Assembly: GCF_021556485.1 (NCBI RefSeq)
Contig: NZ_JAKGBW010000006.1
Coordinates: forward strand, 170,160-234,159
Length of the DNA: 64,000 nucleotides
Direction of reading: 5' to 3'
Source of the DNA: Oceanobacillus alkalisoli
Lineage (GTDB): Bacteria > Bacillota > Bacilli > Bacillales > Amphibacillaceae
Shown: positions 20,598-33,600 of the stretch, piece by piece
Position numbering within the stretch: the stretch's first letter is position 1
Layout of the letters: each line of letters opens with the position of its first letter
Program-made: the position numbers and the translations under genes
The notes under the pieces: generated by a model
The model's database searches: none
Seen by the model: the letters and a program-made list of their open reading frames with translations, nothing else
What the model was told of the DNA's origin: nothing

Positions 20598-23500
20598 CTA
20601 GTTATTAAGTTGAGCTGAAATACCTTCTAATTCCTCCAGCGATAGCCCCTTATATGAAAAATCTGTAGCTGTTTGCTGTTGACTTTCCTGATTTAAGCAA
20701 TGATCAATGCACAGTTCAATCTTTTCGAGCAGAACGTTAGCAAATGCAATTATTGTTTCCTCGTTGAAGCGACGTTGTGCATAACCGATATTCACTCGTA
20801 ATTGCTCATGGATAATGAAACAATTGATATCTAGTTCATATGGCGATACGATACTTCCCCCTGAAGTCTCTCCAAATGAAATATCCGATAATGTAAATAA
20901 ATCAGTATTCACTTCCCGATCAAGCTGTCCTAAATAATTAAAGCTAATAGCCGGTCGGCCGTTATATTTCGGATTGACCTTTCTTTCAGGATTTAAATGC
21001 TTTTGGTTTAAATAGTCATTACTGTTTGGTGTAATCCGTCGTAAATTATCCTTATTTTCAATGATGGATGATTCGATATTATTTTGATCTGTCACAAGCT
21101 GGAACGGAAATATACTTGTAAACCAACCAATCGTTCTACTTACATCGATCCCATTTAAGCTGTTGTCTCTTCCATGACTCTCTAGAGCTATTATTATATC
21201 CTCTTCTCCAAAGTGAGCTTCGGCAGCAAGCCCTAGTGCTGTCATTAAAATCTCGTTCGGTTTTGTATTGAAAGCAGAATTTGCTTCATTTAGGAGTAGT
21301 CCTGTTTTCTCCTTTTCCAATTCGAAACCCTTTCTTCCCACTTCTACGTGCTTTCCTGTATTGTTCTTACCTGGCCATTTCATATTCTCCCAATAGGCAG
21401 TCGCAGGATTATCTACGTCTTCCTGGGCAATACGCGATATCTCGTTAGACCACTCAGCAAACGACGCGGTTCGTCTTGGCAATAAAACTTCTTGATTATT
21501 TAACTTTTTATCATATACAAAATAGAAATCCTCCAGCAAAATCCGGAACGATAAGCCATCGATGATTAAATGATGAATAGCAAATAGTAAATGATCCCCA
21601 TCATCCGTTTTGAATAAGGCTAACCGTACCAATGGACCGTCGTAAATATTTAAGGAAGCTTGCAATTGATTTGATGTCTCGGTTATTTTTCCTTCTACAT
21701 TTTGTATTCCAGTGAATTCATAAACATCGAAATCGTACTGTCCTTCCTCAAAAGCTCTAATGGTTGCCTGAATTGCTTGATCATCTTTTTTAAAAATGGT
21801 GCGTAAATTATCATGATGTTCCATAATTTTTTCAAATGATTGTTCAATCAAAGTCTGCTCGAAACCGTCCTTGCTATAGATCATAATTGCTTGATTATAA
21901 TGATGTGGTTCATTTCCCTCCAAGAACTCTTGGAAAAATTCGTGTTGAATCGGAGTTAAAGCGTAACTTCCTTCCCGCATACCTACATCATCTATAGTCT
22001 CACTCTTATGAACGTAATCTTTAAAGACTTCAATTGTTGGATAGCTTAATAGATGTTGCACATTTGCTTCATAACCACGGTTCCTTAATTGCGAAATAAT
22101 TTGAATCGCTTTAATCGAGTCGCCACCTATTTCATAGAAGTTATCATCTATATTGATAGTTTCTTTATGAAGAACATCCTGCCAAGTTGTGATCAATAAG
22201 TTTCCTAGATCATCTTCTGCTTTCCTTCCGGATTGATTCCCTTCTTTAAGGGTCTCCTTGAGCTTATGTTTATCGACCTTCCCATTATGGTTAAGCGGGA
22301 TTGAATCCACTGCTTTGAAGATGGAAGGAACCATGTAAGTTGGGAGCATTCGTGCCAATTCTTTTCGCAAACGATTATTAGATATTGAGCTATCCGCGAC
22401 ATAATAGGCGATAATACTTTTTTCGTCATCTTCATTTGCATCGACCTCTATGATAGACTCTTCCACACCTGAAATACGATTCAATTGTGACTGGATTTCA
22501 CCTAATTCAATCCGGTATCCCCTTACGCTTACTTGAAAGTCTTTTCTCCCGATATATTCCAGTTCGCCATTTAGCAAATATCGTCCCAAGTCACCCGATT
22601 TATAAACCTTTCCGATATACTTGTCATTCGTATGTACAAATTTCTCGTTCGTTAATACTTCATTATTTAAATAACCTCTTGCCAAGCCGCTTCCACTGAC
22701 ACAGATTTCTCCAACTACACCTGGCGGAACCGGTTCATTTTCTTCATTTAAAATAAATACGTTTAACGTAGATATTGGTACACCAATATTTGAATACCCA
22801 TTTTCCATATCTTCCATTGTAAGAGGCTTATAGGTAACATGAACAGTTGTCTCCGTAATCCCATACATATTAACTAGCTTTACTTCTGGGTATTTCTGAT
22901 GGAAGGAAATCAGCTTTTCAGGTGATAATGCCTCCCCACCAAAAATAATATATCGTAGTGAATTCATCCGCTTATTGATAAAACGATCCTCTTTTATAAA
23001 TTGATAGAATGAATGCGGTGTCTGATTAAATACAGTTACTTGATGCTTGTTCAAGTAATACCATAAGTCTTTGTGGTTTATGGTCATTTCCTTAGGGATG
23101 ATTACCAATTCGGCTCCATTTACAAGCGCACCAAAGACTTCCCATACCGAGAAATCAAAGCAATGGGAATGGAACATGGACCATACATCATTCGCATGAA
23201 AGTCAAATTCAAATCGGTCATTGGAAAGTAACCGAACGACATTTCGATGTTCAATCATGACACCTTTTGGCTTCCCTGTAGACCCGGAAGTAAACATCAC
23301 ATAAGCTAAATCATCAGGTTGTGGCTTGACATCTAAGTCAGTTTCTAATTGGCCTGAGACGGAATTTGAAGCAAGGTTAATGATCTCAGCAGCAGTTGAT
23401 AGATTCGAATTGTTAGTTGCAATTAAAAAGCGCATATCACTTTCTTCACAAATGAGCCCGGTTCGCTCGGCAGGATGCGTTGGATCTAGCGGTACATATG

Positions 23501-24470
23501 CAGCTCCTGCTTTCAGTACTCCTAAAATGCTAATCATTAACTCTATAGATCGATCCATGTAGATTCCGACTAATTCATCTGTCTTTACCTCTTTTTCCTT
23601 TAAGTAATGAGCTAATTGATTCGATTTCTGATTTAATTCCTCGTACGTTATTCTTTCATCCCCATCAATAATTGCATTTTTATTGGGATATTTTTCTACA
23701 GCATTCAAAAAGAGATCAGGTATTGTCGATTGTTTATTATAATTCGCATCCAAACGCTGCATATTATATACTATCTCTTTCTCTGCTTCACCTAATAAAT
23801 CAATTTCGCTAATTAACAGATCCGGCTTTTCGAGTGCTGCAGCTAACACCTTTTTAAAATAGCCGGTGATTAGCCGTACTTGCGGTTCTTTAAGGGAAGA
23901 GTCATAGGTAAGATTGATTTCAATCTCCGGATGAAAAGATAAGGTAAATAAATAGCCAATCCTGCTATTACGATGGAGAATATTCATATGATGATCCAAG
24001 GTACAGGCAATATTCGAAATACGCCCCAGCATTTCATCGATTTCTTCCCCAAATAAATCCTTGAACGGAAACTCCCCATTTTGATATACATGTTTTAGTT
24101 CCGTTTTAGCTCGATTTAACAAATCACGAAAAGAATCACTGTGATCTATGTCTAAAATAAAAGGGATATTGCAACCGGCTTTATCCGGGATAATTGTTGT
24201 ATGTACTTTCTTTTGCTGATACTTAAATAACAACGTGTGAACGACCGTAAGCACGACGACATAAGCTGCCAATTCGTTATTATTACTCACACGCTTTAAC
24301 TGATTTTTTTCTTGTTCAGATAAATCTACAGTCAATCGATTTCGCTGAGTCGATGGCTGATGCGGATAATAGTCAAAACTAGTAAAGTCTTCGATTATTG
24401 CTAGTTTTTCTTTCCAAAAACGAAATCCTTTCTCGTGTTCTGGATGTTTTATAAGAAAATTGGTGTTCAA
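20598..24470 (-). CDS. NRPS, (half C)-A(Thr)-T-E
   Basis: 1290 aa. Residues 1-235 match only the C-terminal half of a condensation domain (FWKEKL onward, a later FPFKDL motif) and lack HHxxxDG, so this part cannot catalyse condensation. A domain 255-740 (TSGSTGKPKG near 395) with pocket DFWNIGMVHK, identical to the threonine code. T near 770-840 with GGDSIK; E about 850-1250 (HHLIIDG, ESHGR, RTIGWFT, NYLGQ). The C-terminus, DFSYKGLSLEELEGI, closely resembles the COM donor of TycA and should dock onto the next NRPS. Start is TTG with AAGGAA close upstream. Predicted to insert Thr and epimerise it; the missing condensation activity is probably supplied by the C domain ending the preceding NRPS. 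Confidence 0.93.
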   Translation of the reverse strand: MNTNFLIKHPEHEKGFRFWKEKLAIIEDFTSFDYYPHQPSTQRNRLTVDLSEQEKNQLKRVSNNNELAAYVVVLTVVHTLLFKYQQKKVHTTIIPDKAGCNIPFILDIDHSDSFRDLLNRAKTELKHVYQNGEFPFKDLFGEEIDEMLGRISNIACTLDHHMNILHRNSRIGYLFTLSFHPEIEINLTYDSSLKEPQVRLITGYFKKVLAAALEKPDLLISEIDLLGEAEKEIVYNMQRLDANYNKQSTIPDLFLNAVEKYPNKNAIIDGDERITYEELNQKSNQLAHYLKEKEVKTDELVGIYMDRSIELMISILGVLKAGAAYVPLDPTHPAERTGLICEESDMRFLIATNNSNLSTAAEIINLASNSVSGQLETDLDVKPQPDDLAYVMFTSGSTGKPKGVMIEHRNVVRLLSNDRFEFDFHANDVWSMFHSHCFDFSVWEVFGALVNGAELVIIPKEMTINHKDLWYYLNKHQVTVFNQTPHSFYQFIKEDRFINKRMNSLRYIIFGGEALSPEKLISFHQKYPEVKLVNMYGITETTVHVTYKPLTMEDMENGYSNIGVPISTLNVFILNEENEPVPPGVVGEICVSGSGLARGYLNNEVLTNEKFVHTNDKYIGKVYKSGDLGRYLLNGELEYIGRKDFQVSVRGYRIELGEIQSQLNRISGVEESIIEVDANEDDEKSIIAYYVADSSISNNRLRKELARMLPTYMVPSIFKAVDSIPLNHNGKVDKHKLKETLKEGNQSGRKAEDDLGNLLITTWQDVLHKETINIDDNFYEIGGDSIKAIQIISQLRNRGYEANVQHLLSYPTIEVFKDYVHKSETIDDVGMREGSYALTPIQHEFFQEFLEGNEPHHYNQAIMIYSKDGFEQTLIEQSFEKIMEHHDNLRTIFKKDDQAIQATIRAFEEGQYDFDVYEFTGIQNVEGKITETSNQLQASLNIYDGPLVRLALFKTDDGDHLLFAIHHLIIDGLSFRILLEDFYFVYDKKLNNQEVLLPRRTASFAEWSNEISRIAQEDVDNPATAYWENMKWPGKNNTGKHVEVGRKGFELEKEKTGLLLNEANSAFNTKPNEILMTALGLAAEAHFGEEDIIIALESHGRDNSLNGIDVSRTIGWFTSIFPFQLVTDQNNIESSIIENKDNLRRITPNSNDYLNQKHLNPERKVNPKYNGRPAISFNYLGQLDREVNTDLFTLSDISFGETSGGSIVSPYELDINCFIIHEQLRVNIGYAQRRFNEETIIAFANVLLEKIELCIDHCLNQESQQQTATDFSYKGLSLEELEGISAQLNN

Positions 24471-24549
24471 ATTCCTTCCTGCCTCCTGTCTCCATCAATC
24501 GGAATTAAATTTCTTTTGTCTCGATGTTTCTAGTGAAACAACTAAGATT

Positions 24550-24594
24550 ATTGTCTGCCCCTACTAAAGTTATACAGTAGTAGGAGCGGACAAT
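24550..24594. other. Intra-operon hairpin between NRPS genes
   Basis: ATTGTCTGCCCCTACTA (24550-24566) and TAGTAGGAGCGGACAAT (24578-24594) form a 17-bp stem with two imperfections and an 11-base loop. It lies in the 143-base gap between the first and second NRPS genes. No T run follows on the minus strand, so it is more likely a processing or stability element than a terminator. Confidence 0.55.
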
Positions 24595-24613
24595 TGATAT
24601 TACAAGAATGTGG

Positions 24614-27600
24614 TTAAAATTCAAATGATAGATCTATTTCTTCTTTTTTCTCTTCTTTTTTCTCTTCTTTTTCCTTCATTAAAGCGAGATCCATCATAGC
24701 AATATCTTCTGGTTGCAACATCTGTTCCAAGATGGTTAAATATTGTTCGACAAGTACTTCAATTGTCGATTCATTAAATAAATCTCTCCTGTACTCAAAA
24801 ATAAGTTCTGTTAATTGCTTATTTCGATTTTCAATAGCTGCAATTGTTAGATTGAATTTTGCTGTATTGGTTTGAACTGGTGCAACCTCTGATGTGAAAT
24901 CCCCTATTTGTAAAGTCACATCCTGCTCATTCTGGTAAACAAACATGACTTCAAATAAATTATGATTTTGTAATGGTTGTCTTATTTCCGGATGATTGAT
25001 TAATTCCTCATACGGATAATCCGAATTCTCGATAGAAGTTAAAAACTTCTCTTTTACACGCTTAACATATTGTGTAGCTGTTTCTTCTCTAATGGGCTTC
25101 ATTTGAATAGCGAGCGTGTTAATAAACAATCCAAGCATGCCATTCGTATCTGGATGATTTCTTCCTGAAACAGGAGTACCAATAACTGGAGTACCGGTTA
25201 CGGAATACTTATCCAATAGTGCAGACATAGCTGCAAGCAAGACGATATACTTCGTCGTACCATATTCCTGTGTAAACTCCGTCAGCTGTTGATTCAGTAG
25301 TGCCGGGACACGTACTTTCAACTGCTCGCCATTTGGAGTGTTTGGTATGATCGAGGCTTCATCCTTGTCATATGGCAAACTTTTAACTAAATGAATATCT
25401 TTGAATTCATGTAACCAATATGCTTCCTGCCTCTGAAGAATTGGAGAAGCTAGCAACTCATTTTGCCATGCTATAAAATCTATATAATCCAAGTCTTTCA
25501 GATGATTGGTTGGTTGCCTCGTCTCGTTTAAGTGATAAAGATTTACAAACTCTTTCACGAACTGATTCATAGAAATACCATCCAAAATAATATGTGGCAT
25601 ATCTAAAAACAGATAATCAGATCCATTTTTATTTTTGATAATTATTGCTCGTAATAAAGGCTCTTCACTTAAATCAAATGGCTGAACCAACTGTTGAATT
25701 TCAAAATCCTCTTGATTTGTTGCATCAATAATTGGTACTTCTAATGGTACTGAATCTTCGACCTTCAACCATACTTCCCCATCTTCTAACTTGAAATTAC
25801 TTCTTAAAATCCGATGTCTTCCCCACTGTTTATTCAATGTCTCTTTAACTTTTATTGGATCTATCCCGTTCCAATTCAAAGTAATCGGCATATTATACGT
25901 AATGCCCACCGGATTTGTAGCATGGTTTACATACATTCTCTTTTGCGATGACGATGCTACATGCCATTCTTGCTGTGCTACTTTTGGAATTGGTTGATAG
26001 ATTTTATTGCTTTTTTGTTTCTTAATTTCATTCGCGATCCCTTGTAACGTTTGTTGTCTAAAGATATCTGCTACTTCCAATTTCACACCAAATTTCTTTG
26101 CAATTTCATTCAATAAATAAATAGAGAGTAATGAATTTCCGCCAATTGCAAAAAAGTTCTGCCTTATAGAGATGTGATCCAATTTCAGCACTTTTCTTAC
26201 AAGGTGAAGCAATAACTCTTCTTCATCGGTTAAATCAAGATCTATATCGGTCATGTCCTTATGGTCAATATCTCCCATACTCCGTAACCTCTTCCGATCT
26301 ACCTTCCCATTATTTGTTAGTGGGATATGATCGACAAATATATAAATGGATGGGATCATGTATGCTGGTAGATAGATTGACAATTGTGCTTTCATGTCTT
26401 CTATTTCTATCTCTTCCTCACTGACGATATAAGCAACAAGATCAACTGCTCCGCTTGAAAAGCTCTGAACCAATACTACTGCATCTTTCACCTGAAGCAT
26501 TTCGAGCAATTGAGATTCGATTTCTTCCAACTCAATTCGGTAACCTCTAACTTTCACTTGTGTATCTTTTCTTCCTAAATATTCAAATGCTCCGTTCCCA
26601 TTCACTCTTCCGTAATCACCGGTCCGGTATAATTCGATATCTAATCGTTCATTGTAAATAAAGCTTTCTTTTGTTTTTTCCGGATTGTTTAAATAACCAT
26701 CCGCAACTTGAATTCCTCCAATATAAATCTCGCCAATTGCTCCTGCAGGCAGAATATTTTTATATTCATCGAGAATATATATCTTCGTATTTTGAATTGG
26801 ATATCCAATTTGGACCGTGCTTTTCGTTTCATCAGCTTCCCCATATTGATGGACAATACAACCGATTGTAGCTTCCGTAGGACCATACTCATTAAAAATT
26901 CGAATTCCCGGATACTTTTCACTTATACTTTGACAGAGCGCAGCCGGTAATGCTTCTCCACCAACGATTATGCTGTGAATATGATTCGTAAATTTAGGGT
27001 ATTGATTTAAAATCCGCAAATGGGCAGGAGTTAATTTCACAATATCTAATCGCTCATTCTCAAATATTTTACGAACAAATTCATCATCAGATTCTGGATA
27101 AATGGTTAAACTACTACCTGTTAACAATGGGATAAATACGGATGTTATCGTTAAATCAAAAGAAATAGAAGTGAATAACGACATATTCCATTTTGGACCA
27201 TATTGTTTAATTGACCAATCGAGATAGTTAATTAGCCCACTCTCTTTAATCTTTACTCCTTTCGGGTTCCCAGTTGACCCAGATGTGTATAGAATATAAA
27301 CTAATTCATCCAATTCGCGCCTTGTCGCGACAAGTTTTCTTCCTGCATATTCCTTCAAATCGACAATGTCCATAGCAATTGTCTGTTCGGTTGAAAGCCA
27401 CGCTTCATTATATTCCGATTTCGTAATAACGAAAGTGGCATCACTATCATGAATCATGTAGGTTTTCCGCTCTTTTGGATAACTAACATCTATCGGAATG
27501 AAGATAGCTCCCAATTTCAAGACACTTAATACGGAGACGATGTAATCAATCGAACGCCCCAATACGATGGCTATTTTCGTTCCTCTCTCAACGCCTTTAG

Positions 27601-30600
27601 ATTGCAGCATGTTTGATACATTCTCTACTTTGCTCCAAAGTTCTCGATACGTTAGTTCGACATTTCCTTCAACCAGTGCCATTTGTTCAGGTGTATTCTT
27701 AACTTGTCTTTCCAAGCGTTCAATAATTGATAATTCCTCTATTTTCGTAGCTGTTGCATTTAATTGCTCTAACACATTAGCAGGACTTGATGTCATCGTC
27801 AGCTCTGACAGACGGTTCACATAACTTAATTGCTGTCCTATGGCTATAAAACTTGATAAGAAGTAAGACATCGTTTGTTCAGCAAATAAGTCAGCAGCAT
27901 AGGTCAAGATAAGTTCACCATTTCCATCTGCAGAATAGTTCATTTCCAGTGTCATGTCGAACTTTTCTGTTTGATGGTCAACCAATACTTGTGTTGATTC
28001 TAAATCATTAAATTTGATTGAATCATAGTTCGTATAGTTCATAGCAAACATGACATCAAAAAGCGGATTCCTTTCATTTTCCCTCGTCAGTTGTAATTGA
28101 CTTACAATTTCTTCAAAGGGATAATTCTGATGATCAATCGCACGCGTTATTTTCTGTTTCGTCTGTGATAGATACTGTTCAGTTTTTTGATTCCAATCCA
28201 CATCTAGCTTGATTGGTAATGTATTTACGAACATACCCGCCACATCACTTAAGGCTGTTTGGAACCTGCCATCCGCTGGTGTTCCGATTACAATTTCGTT
28301 TTGATTAGCAAATTTACTTAAGGTCATTCCAAAAATACTCATCATCACCATATAGAGTGTAGAATCGGTTTGGACAGCCAAATTATTTAATTGTTTCAGT
28401 AATAATTCTTCTAACTGGATGCTAATTTTCTTTCCTCGGTAGCTTTTCTCACTACTTCTTTCGTAATCCGTCGGGAAGTTCAAAACAGCTTGACTTCCAT
28501 CAAACTCATTCAGCCAATAAGCCTCATCCTTAAGCCAATTTTCTGATTGGGCATAGGTTTGTTGCCATTCGGCGTAATCTTTGTATTGATAACGAGATAA
28601 CTCAAGTACTTCTCCGTTATACATCGATGCTAATTCTTCGTAGAGTAGCTGAATCGTCTTCCCATCCGATGCAATATGATGCGCTTCAATAAACAGTACA
28701 TATTGATCATCAGCTTCTTTGAACAACTTCGCTCGAATGACTTCTCCACCACCTAAGTCAAATGGTTCCATCCATTGCTCCAATGAATCAACCTGTTTTT
28801 CTAACATTTCTATCTGTTCAAAACGAACTGCATGTCGACCCTTTTTAATCACTTTATACGGTCCATCGTCACTCAAATGATAGGATGTCTGCAATGCTTC
28901 ATGGCGCTCTATAAATTTCTTAAACGCACTCTGCAATGCTTCAATATCCACTTGACCTTTCAAACGAATCGCAGTTGGTATATTGTAAGCAACCTCTGAC
29001 GGATTAGCGAGCCACAGGAGATACATGCTTTTTTCCGCATATGACAATGAATATTGGCTTTTCTCCTCAGCCTTATTCAACACCCATTGCTGTTCCTTAT
29101 TTTTCTTTTCTAGAATTCTAGCACTCATTTCTTTCAAAACTGGATTTTCTAATATGTCTTTTATTGTAAACTCTACATTCCAGTCGTTGCTGATCTGTTC
29201 AGCTAAGATTGCTGCTTTTAAAGAATGACCACCCGCCTGGAAATAATGGTCATCTCTTGTTATCGAAGGAACACTTAAATTCTCTTCCCACATACGAGCA
29301 AGCAGCTCTTCCTCCCGCGATTCAAAGCCGACTTTTAAGTCATCTAAAGACTCTGGTGATACGTTTTTCGGAAGTTTGGATGTATCTATTTTTCCATTTT
29401 GGTTTAATGGCAATTTATCTAAGAAATGGATAGAGCCTGGTATCATATAAGACGGCAAGTGATGAGCAAGTTCTCTTGTCATAAACCTTCTATCTGCAAC
29501 AACATATGCAGCAAGTTGAACATCATTTTTATTCCCATCTTTTAACGAGGTGACATACACTTCCCGAACGCCATCTATATTAGCGATAACTTGTTCAATT
29601 TCTGAAAGTTCAATCCGGTAGCCACGGATTTTTACTTGCTTATCAATCCGATCAAGAAAGACTAGATCTCCCTCTGAATTAATAACTACCAAATCCCCTG
29701 TTCGATATAATTTCTCATCGGAATGAAATGGACTTTGGACAAAAACCTGCTCATTCATATCTGCCAGATTTACATATCCTTGGGCAAGCCCATCACCACC
29801 GACATACAACTCACCTGGTATTGTTGGAGGGCATAGTTGATAGTCCTCATTTAATACATATAGCTGCGTATTAGAAATTGCCTTCCCAATCGGTACAGTA
29901 AAGGAGCTTCTTAGTTCATGATTCACAGGATAATAGCTACTGTATACCGTTCCTTCTGTTGGTCCGTATACATGAATTAAGCGATCTCGTCCTAGAGATT
30001 GGAATGCTTTATCCACATGCCTTAAAGATACCCTTTCTCCCCCGAACAGAATTTTGTTTGTAATACTTCCCAAAATATCTATTCTTGTTTCTACAATCGT
30101 ATTAAATAAGGCCGTTGTCATAAATGAGATGGTGACACCATTATTCCGAATGACTTCTGCTAATTTTTTTAAATGGATTGTATCCTCTTTAGTTATTAAT
30201 GTTAGCGCTGCTCCGTTCAATAAAGCTCCATAAATATCGAATACTGAACCATCAAATGCATAGTTTGAGAGTTGCAATAAATTATCCTCAGGCGTAATAT
30301 CGATAAAATTTTGATTCCTTACAAGCCGGTTCACATTATAGTGAGAGATGATGACACCTTTTGGTTTACCTGTAGATCCAGACGTATACATGATATAAAT
30401 TGGCTGATTAGCATTAAGTTGCTCTGCTTGTTTTTTTAGTAATGGTGCTGGAGAGTTTGAATAATCCTCATCAATTGAGATGAATGGTATCCCCGTCTGT
30501 ACTGCGGTTTGCTCTTGATTACCATCCGTAAGTATTAACTCACAATTTGCATCTTTTAATATGTACCTCCTTCTTTCGTTCGGTAGCTCAGGATCAATTG

Positions 30601-33600
30601 GCACATATGTACATCCCGCTTTCAATGTACCTATTAAAGAGGCAATCATTGTTATAGATTCCTCCATGCAGACGGCTACTCTTGCTCCTATTGGAATATT
30701 CCTTTCTACAATCTCCGCACCAATATGATTCGCGTAATTATTCAATTCCTGGTAAGTAATTTTTCTCCCAGACTCATGGATCGCAATTTTATCAGGGTGA
30801 AGCTGAACTTGCTGTTCAAATATTACTTCTGTTCGAGTGTTATTCGGGTAATCTGAAGGAACATCATTTAGAATGTCCTTAAATGCTACTGGTGATTGTT
30901 TTAAAGCAATGTCTTTCACCTGGACTTTTTCATCGCTAAGAACAGATACAACAATATTGCTATAGATTTCAAGTAAATAATCAATCGTTCGCTCATCATA
31001 TAATGCGTCTGAATAAGAAATTTCAAATTCCAATTCGTCTTCTAATTCATTCACTTGAAACGTTAATTGGAAGCGTTCAACAGCATGCTCAAGCGGAACA
31101 TCATGAATTACAGTTTTCTTCAATTGCAGATGACTCTTCGCGTTTTCATTCCAGACAAACACGGTATCAATAAGCGGTGTTCCATTATTTTGTCCGCTTA
31201 AGTGTAGATCTCTTACCAGTTCATCAAATGAATAGTCTTTATGATTTAGCGATTCTAATAGGCGCCCTTTCACAGATTGAAGAAGCTCAATAAATTCCAT
31301 CTTATTGTATACAGCATCTCGATGAACAAGCGTGTTGACAAACATACCCGTCATTTCTTGTGTCTCTGGCAGACTCCTTCCATTTACTGGTATACCAACA
31401 ACTACTTCTTCTTCATTCGCCCATTTGGATAATAAAACCTCATAGCAAGTTAATAAATACATATACATAGATACATCTAATGAACTTGCAGTTGATTTAA
31501 GTTTTTCGTATTGGGAGCGATTCAGTGTAATCTTTCTACTATCTCCTGAGAAATCTTCTCGTCCTGCACGATGGTAATCCACAGGTAATTTAAATATCGG
31601 CAATTTGTCTTGAAATTCATTCAACCAATATGTCTTTTGCCTTTGATATTCATCCGATTGTTTAAACTGTTCTTCCCACACCGCATAATCTTGATATTGA
31701 AGCTCTAATTTTTCGGTAAACTCATCATTATAAATTGCTGACAACTCTGTCAATAATTGCTCTACGGTGAATGCATCCGAGATAATATGATGCATATCCA
31801 TCAATAAAACATTTACGGTCTCGCTCATTTTTAACACATAGATCCGCATCAACGATTCCTTGTGTAAATCAAACGGCTCAACCAGTGACGCAAGCAGTTC
31901 ATCGGTTAACTCTGCTTTTTTTATTTCAAATACTTTTATATTCACCTTTTGCTCAGATGGATCTGCAATTTTCCTTTTTAATTCCCCATCGATAATTTGA
32001 TAGGTAGAACGTAATATATCATGCCGTGCTGACAAGTGTTGTAAACTCATTCTCAATTGTTCAAGATTGAACTCGCCTTCGATTCGGAAAGCCCCCGGCA
32101 TATTGTAAGCTACCGATTGTTTGTCAAACTCCCAAAGCGTGAACATTCTTTGCTCTGCAGAAGTAACTGGATAATACATTTTCTTCTCGGTAGGTTGAAT
32201 GATCTGCTGAGTTGCTGCGTCTAAGTCTAAGGTTTCGATAAACTTCGCAAGCAACTCAATGGTTGGGAAATTAAAAATATCACGTATTGTTAAATTTATT
32301 CCTAATATACGATTAATTTGGACGGTAAGATAAGAGGCATTCAAGGAATGACCACCAATATCGAAGAAGTTATCATCAATATCTACCGTAGTTAATTTTA
32401 GTTCTTGCTTCCAAATATCTGCCAACTTCTCTTCTAAGACATTCATTGACTTGCTTATACTTTCCGCTTGATTATTCTCTGTTTCCACCCTTATTTGTGC
32501 AAGAACTTCCCTGTCCACCTTACCATTAGAGGTAAGTGGAACTTCATCAATTGCGACATATCGAGCTGGAATCATGTATTCTGGTAGTCGTTCAGCAAGT
32601 TGTTTCCGGATTTCAAATGGATTGATCTCCTGATTCGATATAACATAGGCACATAAACTATTGTTTTCACTTTTATCTAAGTAGTTAAGAACGACACAAT
32701 CTTTTATGAATTCCAACCGCAGTATTTCTCTTTCTATCTCCCCGAGTTCTACACGATAGCCTCTTATTTTCACTTGAAAATCTTTTCTTCCGATATATTC
32801 TATATCTCCACTTGGGAGAATTCTTCCTAAGTCTCCAGAACGATACATCTTTTGCCCAATCTTGAATGGATTCGATACAAAAACAGCTTCAGTTAATTCC
32901 GGTTTATTTAAGTATCCTTTTGCGACTCCTGCCCCGGTCACACAAATTTCTCCAATAATTCCTTGTGGCTGCATTTGCAACTGATTATTCATAATATAAA
33001 CGTCTAGTGGGGGTAGAGGTTCCCCAGCATTGGAAATATTTCGTTCAATATCCTCCATTGTTAATTGCTTATAAGTTACATGTACCGTCGTCTCGGTAAT
33101 TCCATACATATTGATTAATTCAATATTCGGATATTTTTGCTTCCATGCTTTCAGTTTAATTGGTTTCAATGCTTCCCCACCGAAAACAACATATCTTAAC
33201 TGATAGTCTTTGCTGCAACCTGTCTGGTCTTCACGCATTAAATTGTAGAAGGCTGATGGCGTTTGACTAAGAACCGTCACCTTTTTATTGACTAACAATT
33301 CGATGAATCCAGCTGGGTCAACTGTAGCTTCTTCTGGTATAATTACTAATTTTCCACCGTACAAGAAGGCGCCATACATTTCCCAAACGGAGAAATCAAA
33401 ACTATAAGAATGAAACATCGTCCATACATCCTGATTTGTTATCGTGAATGGATGTGGCTGATGCATCATCAACTGGACGACATTTTCGTGGGAGATCATA
33501 ACCCCTTTCGGATTTCCTGTGGAACCAGAGGTATAAATGATATAAGCGAGGTCACTCGTTCTATTCCTGGATATAATATTTTCCGTATCCAAATGCTGAA

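Noticed and set aside
24639-24680. Short repeats considered as a CRISPR-like array
   Set aside because: The 12-base units are contiguous, in frame and coding; no spacers.
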